From Listronotus oregonensis (Eukaryota; Arthropoda; Insecta; Coleoptera; Curculionidae): DNA of 64,000 nucleotides. Shown here in pieces: positions 59,360 through 64,000 of the stretch. How positions within the stretch are numbered: the first letter of the stretch is position 1; the number at the start of each line of letters is the position of its first letter. The stretch covers positions 62,001 through 126,000 of the forward strand of contig JAHBCN010000200.1 of the NCBI GenBank assembly GCA_019359885.1, read 5' to 3'. Made by a program: the position numbers and the translations under genes. The notes below the pieces were generated by a model. It made no database searches. It was given only the letters and a program-made list of their open reading frames with translations, and was not told the origin of the DNA.

Positions 59360-62205
59360 TCAAAATCTAAAGTGTTAGTCATGGCCCACAAGAAAGGGGC
59401 ATTTTCTAGTTATTTTATTATAGCCAACTCAAGATTAAAAACGCCCTTTTGAGTTATTTTTTCATAAAATGATTTTAAAATTTAAGAAAAAATTGCTAAA
59501 ACATATTTTATTTTTTTAGCATTTTTAAATACAAAAAAACGGGTTTTTGATTTTATTAAAATTTTAAAACTAAAAGAGTTTTAAACTCAAGAGACGATAC
59601 TCAAAAAATGATAACGGAAACATATTATTGGTATTGTATTTATAAAAAATATAAAATAATTTAAAAGTGTTGAAAAAGGAATATATAAAAATATTTTTTT
59701 TTATGGGTTTAACTTTTTTATTATGGGTATAAACTTATAAAAAAAAGCAGGTAAATTTACTTAGCCTTTTTGATCTTAAATGTTCTTGTAAAAAAGTTTA
59801 AAATTAAAAATTTGTTTAATGGCGAAATTTTAAAATTACCAGAAAAAAAGTATCAAATTATATTATGGTCTAAAACGATATGGCGTTAGATTTCCTTTTT
59901 ATTGGGTTTATTTATAATAGGGACCTGGTGTCAGATTATAATTAACCGGGTGCAAAAACCCTTTAGTACTTTTAAGATAATTTTTCCCAAAACCCCACAT
60001 TTTTAAAACCATGACACAGGGCCGAAATGACAAATATGAGGGGAATTTTTAACATGCTAAAATAGGGGTTTATTTATCTACCCTTTTCCAAACGGTACCA
60101 CCTACATGTTCAAACTACCATTTTAAAAATATTAAATACAAACATATTGATGGTGAAAAATTTTCCTTAAATATTTTCCCTCCAAAAGAATCAGAATGAA
60201 AATAAGAACTTTGATAATTTTGTCAATTCCCTTTTGTTAACTCTTTTTGACAATCCTAAATTGAAAATGTTAAAATGTATCTGTTATCCCTTTTATTTCA
60301 TTATTTTGGGGGCCTTGAGAAAAAAAATTACTTCCTGGTAAAAATCCCCTTATGGTGTGTTTTTAAATAACACATATCGATTTTTTGAAACAAAACTGTA
60401 GTAACCAAATTTGTTTGAAACAGAGTTACTACGGTTTTCGTTGCATAAGTTGGGATATGTAGGTAGGGGAGAAAATATTGTATAAAATAAGACATTTAAA
60501 TATCATTAAAACATCTTCCATTTCTTACTAAATTAATTTATATCACTCACCATTAAAAAAATACCTACTGAAAAAGTTAAAATATGAGGAAAACTGGTAC
60601 TGGGGCCTAGGTAAATCCCCTTATTCTGAAAAAGAAGAAAATATTATAACAAAAATTTTTTTTTTAAAAATTCCCAGCAAAAATGTTTTCGAAAACAAAA
60701 ATTAAATCTGTTTTCTAAAAATATATCATTTAATTTTTGGGATGCTAAAACTATTTATTGTTTATTTGAAAATTTTTGTCATTATTTGAGCATATTTTAC
60801 ATTTATTATAATACTCACCAGAATACATGTCATATACTTTGATTTGTTTTTCCCAGCACGCACACCTTCTTTTGACATCTGTCACAGGTTTTTTGGTTGA
60901 GACATTTGATAAAGAATTTTCTTTGCCTTTTCCCTATATTTCCTTATAAGGAACTGAAACCCCAAAGCTTTAGCGGGGTTTCCTAAAAACAATGTTGATA
61001 AAGATCAGAGTTTAAATAAATATTTCTTTATTTCTATTCCAAAAGCTTAAATCCAATTTATATTGCTCTAAATTTTTAAGAACCAATCAGGGCCTTAAAA
61101 TTTTATAATAAGGAATAAATAATTAAGAATAAACAATAAATTGGAAAAAAACCGGCCTAAACATCCTAAATATTTTAGTTTTCCAAAGAATTTTTTTGTA
61201 TTTTTTGACACCCTGTAGGCGAAAAAAACGTAATTAAAAAATTATATCCGGTTTTGCTTTAAAGGGAAACTTTTAACAAGTATAAAACCTGAGAAATGAG
61301 AAATAAAAGTATTGTTGTAAACCTGTTGACCCAATCTGGAAAAAGGATCAACTAAAAAAATTATTATAAACAAAACCTGAAGAGGGCTCAAAACGCGATG
61401 TTCTTTACAAAGTATTTGTAAACATTTCTCCATTTTTGAGTTACTTTATTCTTCATGTATATGAGAAGAGAGACAGTTCTGCAAAAATTATGCTACATTG
61501 TAATGTTTTAAAAAAAGTTTTACTGGCCCAAAAAAGGATTTTTAAAATACCTATATTTTGGGAAAGTGGTTAATTTGTTTTAATATCAACCAAACAAAAC
61601 CTTTCGACCTTGGTTTTTAACCTCAAAAATAGGTTGGTTAAATATTTAAAAACAAAAATATAATTTATTTATGTTACCAAATCTCTTTTCCCCTTTTGGA
61701 TGTACTGGGGGGTAAAGTAATCGATCTAATCATTAATTAATCTAAAAATTTGAAAATAAAAGCAAATAAATTATAATTATTTATACTACACTATTACTTA
61801 CTTTTTAATAAATAAAAACTTTACAAAACTAGAAAAGGGCCAAAAATAATATAAAACAAATAATACCTACTTTTACAATACCTCAAAACTATCCCCCAAA
61901 AGCCTTTTAATATATTTTAAATTCAATTTACACGCGAACGACCCCCAACACTTAAAATAATATTATAAAAATAGGGGGCCCGTTTGCCACAACAGCCAAG
62001 CCAATCGACGTAACTATTCACCAAAGGAAAAAGATATATGAACTTTAAAGGAATAGAGGAAGATGTATGTATTTAAAGGGTTTAAAAAATGTATTCAGAT
62101 GTGTGCCCCTTTTTTTTTTAATTTACGGTCGAGTATAGGAGTAATAAATGGCTTGTCAAAGACACGTCAAACAAAAAAAACTTACAGTAAAAAAGTATAT
62201 TTTTT
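59360..62205. mobile_element. About 2.8-kb unidentified insertion in the right foldback arm
   Basis: The left arm is continuous at the corresponding point (about 50010-50045), so this whole block is an insertion. It is AT-rich, with no recognisable protein, no LTRs and no obvious terminal repeats. It includes a hairpin at 60392-60438 and a GC-richer patch near 60850-60900. It may be more than one element or a very degraded one. Confidence 0.6.
60392..60438. repeat. Hairpin with 14-bp arms
   Basis: AAAACTGTAGTAAC at 60392-60405 pairs with GTTACTACGGTTTT at 60425-60438, one mismatch. Confidence 0.7.
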
Positions 62206-62528
62206 TCCCGACCGTTAAAACAACGGCTTTTTTTGCATGAGAGACGAAATAAAAGATATTCATTCCAATCTCGATTTGACTTTAGAAACCGGACTGAATT
62301 TTATGGGAAATTTTTTTCTACGACTGTCAAGTAACTCTTTAAAATATGTGATTTAGGTGCTATTTGTTTTTTTACAGGCCCCAAAGTAAAAATTAAATTA
62401 CTTTTAAAGTTTGTGCAATGACTTATTACGAGTTTTGACGTAATTTTAAGACTGAAGTTATCATAACCTGAACCCCATCCTAATTTTTTCAGCTAATTTA
62501 TTGAAAAAAGAAAATCAGATTTTTACTG

Positions 62529-62780
62529 ATACCTAACATTCTAAACCATTTAACTTTTAACAATTGCTATCCCATTGCTAAATTAAAAAACGGATCTTTA
62601 AATGGCGTAATCTTTTTCCCAGAGAGCACAAAGGTAAAATCTCTTTTTGAACAAAAATAAACTTAAACTATAAATTACTTTATAAAATTTGGGTGCTTTT
62701 TGATAGTGGGGTAGAAAACCCTCCATTTTATTTTTTTAAAGATGCCCCAAAAAAAAAAAGGGTATGGCAAATTTTTTTTG
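62529..62780. other. AT-rich flank of the foldback element
   Basis: No feature recognised. Confidence 0.4.
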
Positions 62781-63215
62781 ACTTATTACAGGGTATAAAA
62801 AAGTTGCTTTTTATAAAAATTACGATTATCATTAAATTTAATTTTAAATATTTGTCATCTTAAAGCTTTCCCGGGTTTTTTTTTGGTTTCAAAAATTTGG
62901 GACCTTTTTTTAGGGGTTCGTAAGATTAACTCTAAATAAATCATACACATGAGCTAAAAAGCAAGAGAAAAGTTTCTTTTGATACAGAAATTGAATATTT
63001 AAATTTTAATTAAATATTTGCCACCCTTTGGTTCCCTGGTCCTTGAAGTTTCTAAAAAGCCTTTTTTGGGTATTTGTAACGTTAACTCGAAATAAACCAT
63101 ACACAATTTTGAGCTGCGGCTACGCAAGAGGTATAAAAGTTGCTTGATACAGAGAAAAATTATCATTAAATTTTAATTCAAGGGTTTGTTATCTTGAGGC
63201 CTTCTTCTCCAAATC
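62780..63215. repeat. Tandem repeat, about 165-bp period, nearly three units
   Basis: ATCATTAAATTTTAATT followed by an ATTTG/GTTTG and TATCTT-like block occurs near 62828, 62993 and 63158. GTTAACTC(G/T)AAATAAA(C/T)CATACAC occurs near 62928 and 63080. The units are diverged, with small indels. Confidence 0.75.
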
Positions 63216-64000
63216 CTCAAAATATTTAAGTCCTGTGTTACTAAACTACCACTTACCACTCCTAAGACAAGCAAGGTACATTAATATTTGGCCTTTAGTT
63301 TTCGTGGACGTCCCTAGATAAAAAAATACCTAATTATTATATATTTTGCCTGAAGCGCCAGAGTCGACTTTTTTTAAATTTGGTCTAGTACTTTTTGGAA
63401 AAAAAGATATTAGAAATTTGGGGTTTTCAAAAAATGTGTTTATTTTAACCATACGGGTCCCATAATTTTTTTTTCTCTTTTTTAATAAATTTTTAATTTT
63501 TTGTTTTTGTGCAACATCCCATGTAAATACTTTTAGCACGTGATACAGTTGTCAAATAATGATCTAATAGTCTAAGATCTGACCCTCTACGATCTTCACC
63601 GAGGTGATTAATGAACAAAACATGTTTTAAATAAAATTTAATACACTAAAAAATAAATAAAAAAATGGGTTGCTGAAAAAATCGTGGACAGGCTATATTA
63701 AATTATTAATTTCATATATATATTTCATAAATAGTCTGCAAGTTAAGAGGATTTCTTTGCTTACTTTAATACTATGCCTCAATATTAAATATATATAGTT
63801 TGACCAGCAATGAAGTCCGAGTTCGTTTTGTACAAACTCCAAGATTTTTATTTTTTTAAATTAAAAACACACTTTTTATACTAACTTTTTAATATAATTA
63901 GTCTAATTTATTTTTCCCTGTACTAAGTTTGACCAGGACTTTAAAAAATTATTTTAAAATATATTAAAATAAATATTTAAATTAGGTAAAAAATTTTTTA
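63215..64000. other. AT-rich sequence to the window end
   Basis: No coding signal or repeat recognised. The minus frame at 63330-63539 is lysine-rich and without motifs. Confidence 0.4.

Larger units (their letters stand above)
49685..62528. mobile_element. Foldback element (2.1 kb of own sequence) expanded to 12.8 kb by nested insertions
   Basis: The left arm is 49685-50242 plus 50856-51270. The right arm is 51456-51934, then 59214 to about 59360, then about 62205-62528. Taken without the interruptions, the arms are about 970 and 960 bp, inverted and highly similar, around a 185-bp loop (51271-51455). Outer ends start CAGTAAAAAT. Flanks hint at a TA target duplication (left GTA, right ATA), but this is not clean. 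Long frames in the arms (for example 51717-51932 minus) are not recognisable proteins, so the element is probably non-autonomous. Superfamily unassigned; a Tc1/mariner-type foldback is one option. Confidence 0.85.

Overview
This window is AT-rich nuclear DNA of an arthropod, most likely an insect. The evidence is the set of element families present: Jockey/CR1-group and RTE-like LINEs, Ty3/gypsy elements with insect-style pol, a Tigger-type MITE, long-TIR foldback elements and a Crypton-like recombinase. I found no confidently intact host gene, tRNA or rRNA. Almost everything recognisable is a mobile element, usually broken by frameshifts. Some stretches (about 26.5-33.6 kb, 43.9-48.9 kb, 56-62 kb) are so rich in short homopolymer runs that part of the damage may be consensus error rather than decay.

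Layout. 1-1098: a minus-strand tyrosine-recombinase-like ORF split cleanly by a 647-bp inverted-repeat element with an 8-bp target duplication. 3.5-4.5 kb: a GC-richer block I cannot identify. 4.9-5.2 kb: Tigger-like MITE. 5.4-5.5 kb: CpG-rich patch. 5.86-8.07 kb: 5'-truncated plus-strand LINE interrupted by a 1.16-kb TIR DNA transposon (copy 1). 8.65-9.95 kb: RTE-like LINE fragment on the minus strand between two (TA)n tracts. 10-14.6 kb: sparse. 14.65-16.4 kb: decayed plus-strand ORF of an arthropod repeat family that may be a RAG1/Transib-like transposase. 19.7-25.0 kb: tandem array with a 1.4-kb period whose minus strand carries a repeated hydrophobic, coding-like segment. 26.47-35.85 kb: Ty3/gypsy element with 1.5-1.6 kb LTRs. 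37.5-38.2 kb: MITE with 125-bp TIRs. 41.2-41.6 kb: two (TA)n tracts. 42.3-44.9 kb: near-full-length minus-strand LINE. 45-49.3 kb: small inverted motifs and unidentified remnants.

The most striking structure is 49.7-62.5 kb. A 2.1-kb foldback element (two 0.96-kb arms, 185-bp loop) has been opened by nested insertions. Its right arm holds a second copy of the 1.16-kb TIR transposon, itself split by a 6.1-kb Ty3/gypsy element, plus an unidentified 2.8-kb insertion. Its left arm holds a 0.6-kb insertion. Because the arms mirror each other, each arm supplies the empty site for insertions in the other, and copy 1 at 6.3 kb supplies an approximate empty site for the gypsy element. The order of insertion can therefore be read from this window alone. 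Beyond 62.5 kb there is a short 165-bp-period tandem repeat and featureless AT-rich sequence.
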